Source: an uncultured Eubacterium sp. (GTDB taxonomy: Bacteria; Bacillota_A; Clostridia; Lachnospirales; Lachnospiraceae). Taken from it: a stretch of 11,377 nucleotides of DNA. A model generated the notes under the pieces. It made no database searches. It had not been told where the DNA came from and worked only from the letters and a program-made list of their open reading frames with translations. Position numbers and translations under genes: made by a program. Shown piece by piece: positions 1 through 6,175 of the stretch (position 1 is the first letter of the stretch; the number at the start of each line of letters is the position of its first letter). The stretch is taken from contig CAQBGY010000079.1 of assembly GCA_948759685.1 (NCBI GenBank), forward strand, positions 1 to 11,377. The letters are read 5' to 3'.

Positions 1-126
1 GTAACAGGTGTGAATTGTGAGTAAAGTGAAAAATGGGAATGATAAGCAAAGTAGAAATTCGGTGTATGTAGATAGCCCTTTAGACAAAAGTATGATAAAA
101 TCTTAGAAGAAACGAGGTAAAGGAAT

Positions 127-495
127 ATGGAGAAACAGATTTATATTACAGAGGAAGAACGTGTAAAGTGCCAAAAGGTGGTTGATGCGTTTGCGGAACT
201 GTATGAGATGGAGAATATTGTGGTGCTTGATGCAGGCAGATATGGCTTTGTGGAGTTGAAATATTACAAGCCGCCGCATGGCTTTGAAGAAGATACAACT
301 TTTACGGACAGTAGGGCACTGTTTGATGCGCTTTGGCAGGAATGGTTTAACACAACACTGTACCTAACAGCAAAGGAAATGAAGCTGGATGATATTCTTT
401 ATCAGGAAGTATTCAATCATCTGCCAAAAGAAAAACAGTCGGCAATTATCGGGAGAAAAGCCGATTTTGCTGAACAGGCAGGGATAACTCTCTAA
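127..495 (+). CDS. Conjugative-element accessory protein of unknown function (122 aa)
   Basis: Small acidic cytoplasmic protein with no signal peptide or membrane segment. The N-terminal part (TEEERVKCQKVVDAFAELYE, about residues 8-27) is helical. A compact middle follows with the VVLDAGRYGFVELKYY stretch (about 32-47) and then PPHGF. The C-terminal half contains LWQEWFNTTL and LPKEKQ. From memory, proteins of this length and pattern are common in Firmicutes integrative conjugative elements and carry no assigned function. I infer it is a leftover or end gene of such an element. The ATG is preceded by a purine-rich GAGGTAAAGGA site, and the TAA at 493-495 fits the usual length. It stands alone: the next 550 bp hold no clear gene. 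The frame stays open for 60 more codons after the stop, which is noted separately. Reading frame is secure; function is unknown. Confidence 0.8.
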   Translation: MEKQIYITEEERVKCQKVVDAFAELYEMENIVVLDAGRYGFVELKYYKPPHGFEEDTTFTDSRALFDALWQEWFNTTLYLTAKEMKLDDILYQEVFNHLPKEKQSAIIGRKADFAEQAGITL

Positions 496-1044
496 AACGG
501 ATTTAAAGGAAAACTTAGAACGTTTTATGACGGTCTAAATAGATTTGGAAAGTTTCTGTATATATTGGATGACACACATGGCGTTTTGCTTTTGGACATA
601 ATGTCTAAAAGCCGTAAAAAAGATGGAAAGAATGAGGAGAAATTTCGCTGGCGTAGGCACTGTCGGGAATGTGTATAACTGGCTATCTTATGGAGTTGTG
701 GGAAAGTCTGTTTGCAGAATGTGGAAAAGCTGCCCTTTAGCTTGTCCATGTTCTGTGAATGGACTTTTCCATGACGTAATGCCAGTTATGCATATTTCCA
801 CGGTGCAAATAGAGAGAATAAAGAAATCAAGGTTGCATAAAAGAAACGATACTATTTACACAAAAATTAATCATTGACACTAAAGCCAGAACGCTTTGCT
901 TTTATCGTATTGATACACTAATAGAATGTCTGGTTTATAGATTTGCTTTTATGTCAATATGGATTGTTAATCTATGCCGTGGAATACTAAAATGTGTGTC
1001 ATAGAAATAATAAAGTTTAATAAGACCTAATAATAGGAGAAAGA
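496..1044. other. 550-bp gap without a convincing gene
   Basis: No reading frame here has both a good ribosome site and a natural-looking protein. An ATG frame at 623-877 has no Shine-Dalgarno site and an odd Cys/Trp/Met-rich composition. The frame of the upstream gene stays open after its stop to a TAA at 676-678. An 8-bp inverted repeat (TGGAAAAG 722-729, CTTTTCCA 764-771) encloses a 6-bp one (GTCCAT 744-749, ATGGAC 759-764). A TTGACA at 874-879 lacks a well-placed -10. I could not define the kinase promoter. The block may be decayed coding sequence. Confidence 0.5.
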
Positions 1045-2361
1045 GTGGAAATTATGATTTATATTGTAGACAATATATCAAATTATTTAATATATTTGTT
1101 TATAATCTATTATGGATTTAGGATAAGCCCAAGAAGAAACAGATTATTTATAGGCATATCTGCATTGAGCGTGCTGCTTGCAGGTGGTTTCAACGCATAT
1201 TATGATATCAATTATCCGATTGTTTATATAGTTTGGAGCTTGCTTTCTATCTGTTTGTTTTTTGAGGAACGTTTAGGTTATCTGATTGCATTAAGCGCCG
1301 CCCTTATGTATTTTACCGGAATTGTTGATACATTTAGCGTTATGTTGATACAGGTTGTCGTGATAGGCAGTGGAATTACCAGTACACATATCGCTTGGTG
1401 GATGGAACCTGCTTATCTGATCTCGTTCCTGATATATCTTTTGGTATACCAGTGGATTCTTAAAAAACATGAAGTTTATATGTGCGATATAGAGTTTAAA
1501 TATAAGTTTGCACTTTTAGTACAGGGCAGTATTTTTCAAATGTTTTACGATTTTGTTTTTTTCTTTTTTAATGAGAATCACACAAGGTATAGCTGGGATG
1601 CATATGCAGTGTTTTTTGTCAGTATAGTGGGAGCAATCTATTCGGTTTTTCTTACGCTGAATCTTGCTGTTAAAAATATATTGTCAAACAGACGCAGGCA
1701 GGAGCTTCAAGCTTTTATGTATATGCAAAAGCAGCAATACGATTACCAGTTACAGCAGTCAGTAGCTGTGCGGCGTTTTAAACACGACCTGATAAATCAT
1801 ATTGGCGTTCTTAGAGAGTTAATGAGTGAAAAAAGAACTGAAGAAGCCAAAGAGTACATAGAAACAATCTGGAATATTCAAGATGAGTTTGATTTAAAAA
1901 TTCATACAGGGGATAGCTTTCTCGATGTTATTGTCAATTATTATCTATATTTGGCAGGAAAGGAAAATATAGAGTTCGTTGTTTTGGGGAAACTCACTGA
2001 AAAAATGCCTGTTGAGATGTTTGATATTACGATATTAATGGGAAATATATTGCAAAATGCCGTGGAAGCGGCAAAAAAAGCAGATGTTCCTAGAATACGT
2101 GTTGAACTGATTGAACACAGGAAAGAAATTTTCCTTATTGTCAGCAACAGTGTCGCCAAAAGAAAACGCACTAAAACAGATTTCTTTATGACATCTAAAA
2201 AAGATAAGGAAAATCATGGTTTTGGTCTGCAAAATATCAAGGCGGTTGTTGAAAAGTATCATGGTGAATGTTATATGGAATCCATAGTCGAAAACGCAGT
2301 AGCATTGTTTAAAATCAGTGTTTCTATACCTGCTACAGAAGCAGAGGAGAAAGAGAAATGA
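1045..2361 (+). CDS. AgrC-like multi-pass GHKL sensor histidine kinase
   Basis: Membrane sensor kinase of a two-component system; it should autophosphorylate on histidine and pass phosphate to the regulator encoded next. Residues 1 to about 210 are very hydrophobic and form roughly six or seven membrane segments, ending in a short charged linker. The dimerisation/H-box RRFKHDLINHI places the likely phospho-acceptor at His247. The ATPase has an N-box GNILQNAVEAA (Asn334/Asn338) and a G-box NHGFGLQNI (Gly392/Gly394). This layout is the AgrC/GHKL (HATPase_c_5-like) type that pairs with LytTR regulators. No extracellular PAS or CACHE domain is seen, so the signal must be sensed by the membrane part. 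The start is GTG at 1045, 4 bases after AGGAGA (1035-1040); the in-frame ATG at 1054 is 13 bases away and less likely. The stop overlaps the regulator start (ATGA), so translation is probably coupled. No agrB- or agrD-like gene lies beside it, so the ligand is unknown. Confidence 0.93.
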   Translation: MEIMIYIVDNISNYLIYLFIIYYGFRISPRRNRLFIGISALSVLLAGGFNAYYDINYPIVYIVWSLLSICLFFEERLGYLIALSAALMYFTGIVDTFSVMLIQVVVIGSGITSTHIAWWMEPAYLISFLIYLLVYQWILKKHEVYMCDIEFKYKFALLVQGSIFQMFYDFVFFFFNENHTRYSWDAYAVFFVSIVGAIYSVFLTLNLAVKNILSNRRRQELQAFMYMQKQQYDYQLQQSVAVRRFKHDLINHIGVLRELMSEKRTEEAKEYIETIWNIQDEFDLKIHTGDSFLDVIVNYYLYLAGKENIEFVVLGKLTEKMPVEMFDITILMGNILQNAVEAAKKADVPRIRVELIEHRKEIFLIVSNSVAKRKRTKTDFFMTSKKDKENHGFGLQNIKAVVEKYHGECYMESIVENAVALFKISVSIPATEAEEKEK

Positions 2362-3062
2362 AAATAAGTATTATAGAAGATGAAGAGGTATGGAGAGAAA
2401 AAATACAGACGATTATTGAAAAATATTGCAGGGATAAAAATATTCCGGTTCAAATTAGTTCCTATAGCAGCGGAAGCGATTTTATGAAAAATGCAGATGC
2501 AGACCTGCTGTTTCTGGATATTGAACTTGCGGAGGGCGAAGATGGCTTTGCAATAGCAGAACGGTTGATGAATTGCGGAAACAAATGTAAAGTTTGTATT
2601 TTGACTTCACACACAGAATTAGCAAGATTAGGTTATAAAGTGAACGCTTTCAGATATATTGACAAAAAACATTTAGAGGAAATCAGGGAAGCGATTGATT
2701 TTTTCCTAAAAACAAAGATTCAGGATAGGATTATATCCTGCAATGATGCTGCGGGGATTCACATAATGATAAACCTGAATGAACTTCAGCTTATTGAAAC
2801 ATATGGAAGAAAGTTGAGGTATCTTATGTTGGATGGCAGGGAATATTTATGCGAAGGCCGGATATCTGAAACTGCACGAAGCTTATCGGGGGTTGGCTTT
2901 TTCCAGATACATCGGTCATATATTGTCAATTTAAAATATATTGAAAAAGTAAACAGTCATGAGATTACGCTTTCCAGTGGATTAAAGGTAGTAATTGGTA
3001 GAGCACACAGTAAAGAGTTTAAGAAGGAATTTTTCAAGTGGAGAATGTGGTTCGATAATTGA
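2358..3062 (+). CDS. LytTR-family response regulator
   Basis: DNA-binding response regulator of the AgrA/LytR type. Residues 1 to about 120 form a receiver domain: acidic pocket Glu7-Asp8, phospho-acceptor Asp54 in LLFLDIEL, Thr83/Ser84 in CILTSH, and Lys103 in FRYIDKKH. The usual Lys-Pro switch is Lys-Lys here. Residues about 130-232 are a LytTR DNA-binding domain, marked by FFQIHRSYIVNLKYIEKV and the final strands ITLSSGLKVVIGRAHSKEF. At 234 residues it matches the family length. It overlaps the kinase gene by 4 bp, a strong sign of one operon and a cognate pair. LytTR proteins bind direct repeats of about 9 bp placed about one helical turn apart and activate promoters just downstream. The repeated boxes in the gap after this gene (3072-3118) are the obvious candidate target, making the lipoprotein gene a likely regulon member. 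That link is inference from position. Confidence 0.94.
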   Translation: MKISIIEDEEVWREKIQTIIEKYCRDKNIPVQISSYSSGSDFMKNADADLLFLDIELAEGEDGFAIAERLMNCGNKCKVCILTSHTELARLGYKVNAFRYIDKKHLEEIREAIDFFLKTKIQDRIISCNDAAGIHIMINLNELQLIETYGRKLRYLMLDGREYLCEGRISETARSLSGVGFFQIHRSYIVNLKYIEKVNSHEITLSSGLKVVIGRAHSKEFKKEFFKWRMWFDN

Positions 3063-3071
3063 TTGATATTT

Positions 3072-3141
3072 GTGTCGTTTATGCAAAAATGATGTTGTTT
3101 GCGCAAACAATGTTGTTTTATCATTTATGTCGTGATATAAA
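3072..3141 (+). promoter_or_regulatory. Probable LytTR operator repeats and promoter of the lipoprotein gene
   Basis: Near-identical 9-mers sit in direct orientation: GTGTCGTTT (3072-3080), ATGTTGTTT (3092-3100) and ATGTTGTTT (3110-3118), with starts 20 and 18 bp apart. A weaker ATGTCGTGA lies at 3127-3135. The second and third copies are joined by a perfect 16-bp palindrome, TTGTTTGCGCAAACAA (3095-3110). A possible promoter is TTGTTT (3113-3118), 17 bp, TATAAA (3136-3141), with the last good repeat overlapping the -35. That arrangement is typical of an activator-dependent LytTR promoter. A terminator reading is weaker because no T-run follows the palindrome. Confidence 0.5.
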
Positions 3142-3181
3142 TAAGGACATTGAGGTTATATTATAAGAGGAGTGGTGTATT

Positions 3182-4306
3182 ATGAAAAAAATACCAGTTA
3201 TGCTTGTGGCAGGAGCGATAGTTTTTATGCTTTCATCATGTGGACAGCCAAAGGACGCGGAAGAGAGTCAGATAGATACCGCAAATACCATTTGGGAAAA
3301 CATCACAGAGGATGATGAAACGGATTTTAATAAAACGGATTCAGATGAAATGGATTCGAATGAAATGGATTCAGATGGGAAGGAAGATACTGCTTATGAT
3401 GTATTAGATTCTCAGAAAGCCGAAAATGAAGTGAAACCAGAACAAGCAGCTAATGTTGCGGGAGATATTACGGGATTATATGTATGTCCTATTGATGACA
3501 GTACTCTTTCTATTGTGGAGGATATTGACGGTTCTTACAAGGCGGCGGTTGACCTTTTCAGATTGACCGGTATAGATGATTTTACAGGAAAGTATGAAAA
3601 CGGCATTCTGACCATGACAGGAACGGACAGCGCAGGAAATCCCATTGCATCGGAAATTACGTTTTCCGATGGACAGGCAATCCTTACGTTTACGGACAGT
3701 ACATGGGAATATCTTAAGAATGGAACACAATATCCATTCAATAAACAAATCGATGTGCAGACAGACGAAAATACAGATGTGAAAATGACTGCGGATGAAC
3801 TGTTAGATTCTTTTATCAATGGTAAAATTAGCGCCGTCAGTTATGAAGATCTGGCATCATTCTTTTACATTACCGATTTAAAAATGGATTCCGGAGAATG
3901 GGATTCTTATTCCATTGGAGAAAAAGTCGATCTTGACAACGATGGCGAAAACGAACTGATTATCTGCGGCCCTTATGGTGGAATATACCTTGACGCACGT
4001 GATAATAAGGTTTATGAATTTGCTAGAGGAGACGGTACCGGTCTTACGCTTTCTTACGTTGTCTATAATGGGGGCACATGGATTATGTACAGCAATAGAA
4101 TGCATCAAGGATATGAAGCATACTATATGAAAAAATTTGAAGGAGCAGATAATTTAGTTGCAGAAATGAATTTCAATGAAGAACTTGTTGATGAAGATAA
4201 TGTGGAGGGCGGAGAAAAATATACATTGAATGGAACTGAAATATCTTATGATGAGTATTTTGAGTTATGTAGCAAGATTTTTGCAACAGAGGTATATACG
4301 AACTAA
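3182..4306 (+). CDS. Secreted acidic lipoprotein, probable output of the adjacent two-component system
   Basis: Predicted surface lipoprotein. The lipoprotein signal peptide is clear: MKKIP, a hydrophobic core, then the lipobox LSSC with Cys20 as the lipidated residue. A low-complexity acidic linker (about 21-85) follows, including four pentapeptide repeats at 48-67. A beta-rich region (about 92-185, ITGLYVCPIDDSTLSIVEDIDGSY onward) resembles small barrel-like domains in clostridial lipoproteins. The C-terminal part (about 210-374) contains DLDNDGENEL at 250-259, an acidic loop like those of calcium-binding or FG-GAP-type repeats, and many aromatic residues. The ATG at 3182 has a GAGGAG site upstream. 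Transcription likely starts from the repeat-rich promoter between this gene and the regulator, so it may respond to the kinase signal. I cannot assign a ligand; a role in sensing or modulating the kinase, or in envelope stress or immunity, is possible but unproven. Confidence 0.88.
   Translation: MKKIPVMLVAGAIVFMLSSCGQPKDAEESQIDTANTIWENITEDDETDFNKTDSDEMDSNEMDSDGKEDTAYDVLDSQKAENEVKPEQAANVAGDITGLYVCPIDDSTLSIVEDIDGSYKAAVDLFRLTGIDDFTGKYENGILTMTGTDSAGNPIASEITFSDGQAILTFTDSTWEYLKNGTQYPFNKQIDVQTDENTDVKMTADELLDSFINGKISAVSYEDLASFFYITDLKMDSGEWDSYSIGEKVDLDNDGENELIICGPYGGIYLDARDNKVYEFARGDGTGLTLSYVVYNGGTWIMYSNRMHQGYEAYYMKKFEGADNLVAEMNFNEELVDEDNVEGGEKYTLNGTEISYDEYFELCSKIFATEVYTN
3323..3382 (+). repeat. Four tandem 15-bp coding repeats in the lipoprotein linker
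   Basis: Four 15-bp units (3323-3337, 3338-3352, 3353-3367, 3368-3382) encode DFNKT, DSDEM, DSNEM and DSDGK, residues 48-67. The middle two differ at only one base. Because the unit is a multiple of three, copy-number change by slippage would lengthen or shorten the acidic stalk without breaking the frame. Confidence 0.85.
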
Positions 4307-4327
4307 AAGAAAAACTTCTCCTTTACA

Positions 4328-4480
4328 ATGGGAAATTTTAGGGAAAGATTACGGGAGATAAAACAGACATGGTTAGAAACGATAGTTTTAATATGCGAAT
4401 CAGGGAGCAAAATGATAAAGCAATTCAGAAAGGCACATAGGCGTACTATAAGAAAATTATATAAAGATTTTTGCACATAA
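4328..4480 (+). CDS. Doubtful 50-residue basic ORF ending at the terminator
   Basis: An ATG-started frame encodes a 50-residue basic peptide (MGNFRERLREIKQ... ending RKLYKDFCT) with many Arg/Lys and an amphipathic look. Its TAA (4478-4480) lies exactly at the base of the terminator stem. Against it, the sequence before the ATG is pyrimidine-rich (CTTCTCCTTTACA) with no ribosome site. It is also in the same frame as the lipoprotein gene, separated by that gene's TAA, so it could be untranslated 3' sequence or an old extension. I do not recognise the peptide. Kept as a low-confidence candidate only. Confidence 0.22.
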   Translation: MGNFRERLREIKQTWLETIVLICESGSKMIKQFRKAHRRTIRKLYKDFCT

Positions 4481-4527
4481 AGGTGTATTGCAGAGAAGAA
4501 AAATCTTCAAGGCAATGCACCTTTTTT
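4479..4527 (+). terminator. Strong intrinsic terminator after the lipoprotein gene
   Basis: A 12-bp stem (AAGGTGTATTGC 4480-4491 with GCAATGCACCTT 4512-4523, one G-U pair) is followed by six T (4522-4527). The loop holds a second small hairpin (GAAGA 4495-4499, TCTTC 4504-4508). It ends the rightward unit and faces the end of the leftward mobC gene. The T-tract is good on the plus strand and poor on the minus strand. Confidence 0.88.
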
Positions 4528-4601
4528 ATGTCGAATTTTGTTGATTTTTAATGTTTGCGTTAATAGTCTGTATAGGATTTTTTTGGGTGATTAAGCATGA
4601 C

Positions 4602-4943
4602 TTATTGCTTCATGTACGGCTGTTTTGAGAGCATGGCTTTCTGTGTATCCCACACTTTTTTCATCAGCTCTTTGACTTCCTTGACATCGGCGGCATAGAC
4701 ATTTCCCGTTGCGTTCATGCGCTTTGCTATCTGGTTCAGATTGTTGCCGATTCTGCCAAGCGTGGCGTTGTATTCCCGAAGGTCGGCATAGTCAATGTCA
4801 TAAACGTAGCCGTAAAGAATCTGATGCCGGATAAAGGAAGATTTGCTCCTCATGCGGGAGGCTTTTACTTTCTGTTCCAGTATGTACTGCTCATCGTCAC
4901 TGAGGAAAATTTTCAGCTCGTTTCTGCGTTCACGGTTTGGCAT
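4602..4943 (-). CDS. mobC: MobC-family relaxosome accessory protein
   Basis: Mobilisation accessory protein. MobC proteins bind near the origin of transfer, help open the DNA at the nick site and assist the relaxase. The 113-residue length, basic N-terminus (MPNRERRNELKIFLSDDEQ), ribbon-helix-helix-like segment (about 10-50) and the family signature GRIGNNLNQIAKRMN (about 64-78) all fit. The ATG at 4943 has a good GAAAGGA site (plus-strand 4952-4958) 8 bases before it, which fixes the start. In most elements the relaxase gene follows mobC directly. Here the sequence beyond the TAA (4602-4604) runs into a terminator within about 75 bp, so no relaxase is present downstream. Upstream, on the other side of the start, lies a dense hairpin region that is the natural place for oriT. 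It may work with a relaxase provided by another element. Confidence 0.9.
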   Translation of the reverse strand: MPNRERRNELKIFLSDDEQYILEQKVKASRMRSKSSFIRHQILYGYVYDIDYADLREYNATLGRIGNNLNQIAKRMNATGNVYAADVKEVKELMKKVWDTQKAMLSKQPYMKQ

Positions 4944-5080
4944 TTTTAACGTCCTTTCTGTAATGGTTGATGAAAGAATTTTACAAAATCTTTTATCCCG
5001 TTACGGGGGATATTCGTGCAGAAAAATGAGTGAAAAAATCAAAATTTCCGGCAGGATAATTTGAAGATTTTTGAACGAAA

Positions 5081-5273
5081 AGGGGGCTAGGGGGAGTTTC
5101 CCCCTACAAGCATTTTTTCAAGTTTCCGCCTTTGGGAAAGTTGGGAAAAATGAGCCTGTGTTCCCACACAGGCAGTGCTTGCTGTTTTTCCCTGAAAAGG
5201 AAAAAGCCTTTTCAGGCATTACGGAAAAAATCAGAAACTTTTTTCCGTAATATCCCAACAGAGGGGATATTAC
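5081..5273. other. Hairpin array, candidate origin of transfer (oriT)
   Basis: Between the divergent mobC and HTH genes lie five good inverted repeats in under 190 bp: TAGGGGGA/TCCCCCTA (5088-5106, 3-base loop), GCCTGTGT/ACACAGGC (5154-5173, 4-base loop), CCTGAAAAGG/CCTTTTCAGG (5191-5216, 6-base loop), a 13-bp arm pair (5218-5230/5239-5251) and a 10-bp pair (5247-5256/5264-5273). A G-rich run at 5082-5086 precedes the first. Origins of transfer commonly lie just upstream of mobC and contain such repeats, so oriT is the leading reading. A replication origin or leader RNA is the alternative. I cannot place a nick site. Confidence 0.5.
5218..5273 (+). promoter_or_regulatory. Two overlapping, mutually exclusive hairpins before the first HTH gene
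   Basis: The 13-bp stem (5218-5230 with 5239-5251) and the 10-bp stem (5247-5256 with 5264-5273) share bases 5247-5251, so both cannot form at full length together. They end about 30 bp before the AGGAGG site of the HTH gene. If transcribed, they could act as alternative leader structures. No T-run follows, so this is not a plain terminator. Confidence 0.35.
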
Positions 5274-5320
5274 TTTATTTACAATTAACATCAGAAACAG
5301 CGGAAAGGAGGTGAGAAAAA

Positions 5321-5659
5321 ATGGCAGACCACGCATTCTGGCGGCGCAGGGATATAGAGGGTATGCTGCTTGCAGGCATGAGGCTGACTGTGGCGAAACT
5401 TGCGGACAAGTATTGTGTAAACAGGAAGTCCATAATCAGGGATTTTGAAATCATAGGCGAAGCACTCCCTGTCATGGCAAAGCAGGGCTATAACGGCGGG
5501 TATTTCCTCATGGACGGAGTTGGGAAATACCAGAACACACTCTCGCATGACCAGCTGGAATGTTTGGAGAAACTCGCCGTGACCTGTGCGGCAGAGGACA
5601 AAGAAACGGTTCTGTCAATCATACATGAATTTGGACCATACTGTGAAAAAAATACATAG
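5321..5659 (+). CDS. Small winged-helix (YafY/HTH_11-like) regulator, first of two homologous copies
   Basis: Likely DNA-binding transcriptional regulator of 112 residues. A winged helix-turn-helix occupies about residues 10-65: helix 2 TVAKLADKYCV, recognition helix NRKSIIRDFEII, and a wing with YNGGYFL. This pattern matches the N-terminal domain of YafY/DeoR-type regulators (GGNGGY-type wing). The ligand-sensing WYL domain of full-length family members is absent; only a short helical tail remains (LSHDQLECLEKLAVTCAAEDKETVLSIIHEFG). The start ATG has a very strong AAAGGAGGT site (5304-5312). It aligns along most of its length with the protein at 5773-6102, so the two arose by tandem duplication. 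Its position next to mobC and the hairpin array suggests it controls mobilisation or replication genes. The exact target is unknown. Confidence 0.85.
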   Translation: MADHAFWRRRDIEGMLLAGMRLTVAKLADKYCVNRKSIIRDFEIIGEALPVMAKQGYNGGYFLMDGVGKYQNTLSHDQLECLEKLAVTCAAEDKETVLSIIHEFGPYCEKNT

Positions 5660-5664
5660 ATAAA

Positions 5665-5733
5665 GACTGCCATTCTTATAAAGCATATAAAGGATTTTTA
5701 GAAAAGATTTGTATGCTTTCAGGGCTGGCAGTC
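5665..5733. repeat. Long interrupted inverted repeat between the two HTH genes
   Basis: GACTGCCA (5665-5672) pairs perfectly with TGGCAGTC (5726-5733). Inside it, AAAGCATA (5680-5687) pairs with TATGCTTT (5712-5719), leaving about 24 bases of loop. The structure fills the gap between the two HTH genes and ends about 28 bp before the second gene's AGGAGG site. It could be an mRNA processing or stability element, or a two-part operator for one of the HTH proteins. No T-run follows, so it is not a standard terminator. Confidence 0.7.
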
Positions 5734-5772
5734 CGCAGCGGTTTTTAAGCAGCGAATGGAAGGAGGTGCGGC

Positions 5773-6102
5773 ATGGATTCGGCACACAGGAGGATGGAAA
5801 TCATCAGTATTTTATCGGCAAAAGGTCATGTGACAATGAGGGAGCTTGCATGGGAACTGGAAGTGTCAAGGCGCACGATAATGAACGACATCATTTCACT
5901 GTCTTTTGATTACCCGGTCTATACAAAGCCGGGGGAAGGCGGCGGGGTTTTCATCACGGAAAATTACAAGCCTTACTGCAACACGCTCACGCAGACGGAG
6001 CTTGAAACGCTCTGTAAAATATATGGCAGGGCAGAGGGAAAAGAGAAAGAAATACTGTTCCGCATTATCCACAAATACGGTGCGGACAAGCTGGTAATTT
6101 AA
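5773..6102 (+). CDS. Small winged-helix (YafY/HTH_11-like) regulator, second homologous copy
   Basis: Likely DNA-binding regulator of 109 residues, homologous to the protein just upstream. Helix-turn-helix: VTMRELAWELEVSRRTIMNDIISL (about residues 19-42 split across turn and recognition helix); wing: GEGGGVFI. The C-terminal tail (NTLTQTELETLCKIYGRAEGKEKEILFRIIHKYG) aligns with the first copy's tail, including the shared NTL, EL/QLE and IIHxxG positions. Like the first copy it lacks a WYL sensor domain. The ATG has AGGAGG at 5761-5766, seven bases upstream. An overlapping frame from 5709 lacks such support and is not used. The strong divergence of the recognition helices (NRKSIIRD against SRRTIMND) suggests different DNA targets. 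Targets are unknown; local autoregulation or control of the primase-helicase genes is plausible. Confidence 0.85.
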   Translation: MDSAHRRMEIISILSAKGHVTMRELAWELEVSRRTIMNDIISLSFDYPVYTKPGEGGGVFITENYKPYCNTLTQTELETLCKIYGRAEGKEKEILFRIIHKYGADKLVI

Positions 6103-6175
6103 TCGCATAGACAGATATATTTTCCTGCTGGAATTGATTAAAAAGCAAGGCAGGGTGACAACTGAATATGGATAG
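6098..6175 (+). pseudogene. Possible remnant of a third HTH gene
   Basis: Directly after the second HTH gene, one frame reads DRYIFLLELIKKQGRVTTEYG before a TAG (6173-6175). This resembles the first helix and turn of a winged-helix regulator (compare RRMEIISILSAKGHVTMREL upstream). There is no start codon or full-length frame. Downstream frames are broken, with scraps such as FRKTVTEMMVRFQCG. It may be a decayed third copy of the tandem family, or chance. Confidence 0.25.

Noticed and set aside
623..877. Forward ORF of 84 codons in the first gap
   Set aside because: No Shine-Dalgarno site before the ATG, and an odd Cys/Trp/Met content. Considered noncoding or decayed.
496..1044. Search for AgrB/AgrD-type peptide signal genes near the AgrC-like kinase
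   Set aside because: No multi-pass AgrB-like protein and no short precursor with a Cys-containing peptide followed by an acidic tail was found.
3095..3118. Palindrome read as a terminator for the kinase-regulator operon
   Set aside because: The 16-bp palindrome leaves only a 6-bp stem with a GCGC loop, and the following TGTTGTTTTA is not a clean T-run. An operator fits better with the repeated boxes.
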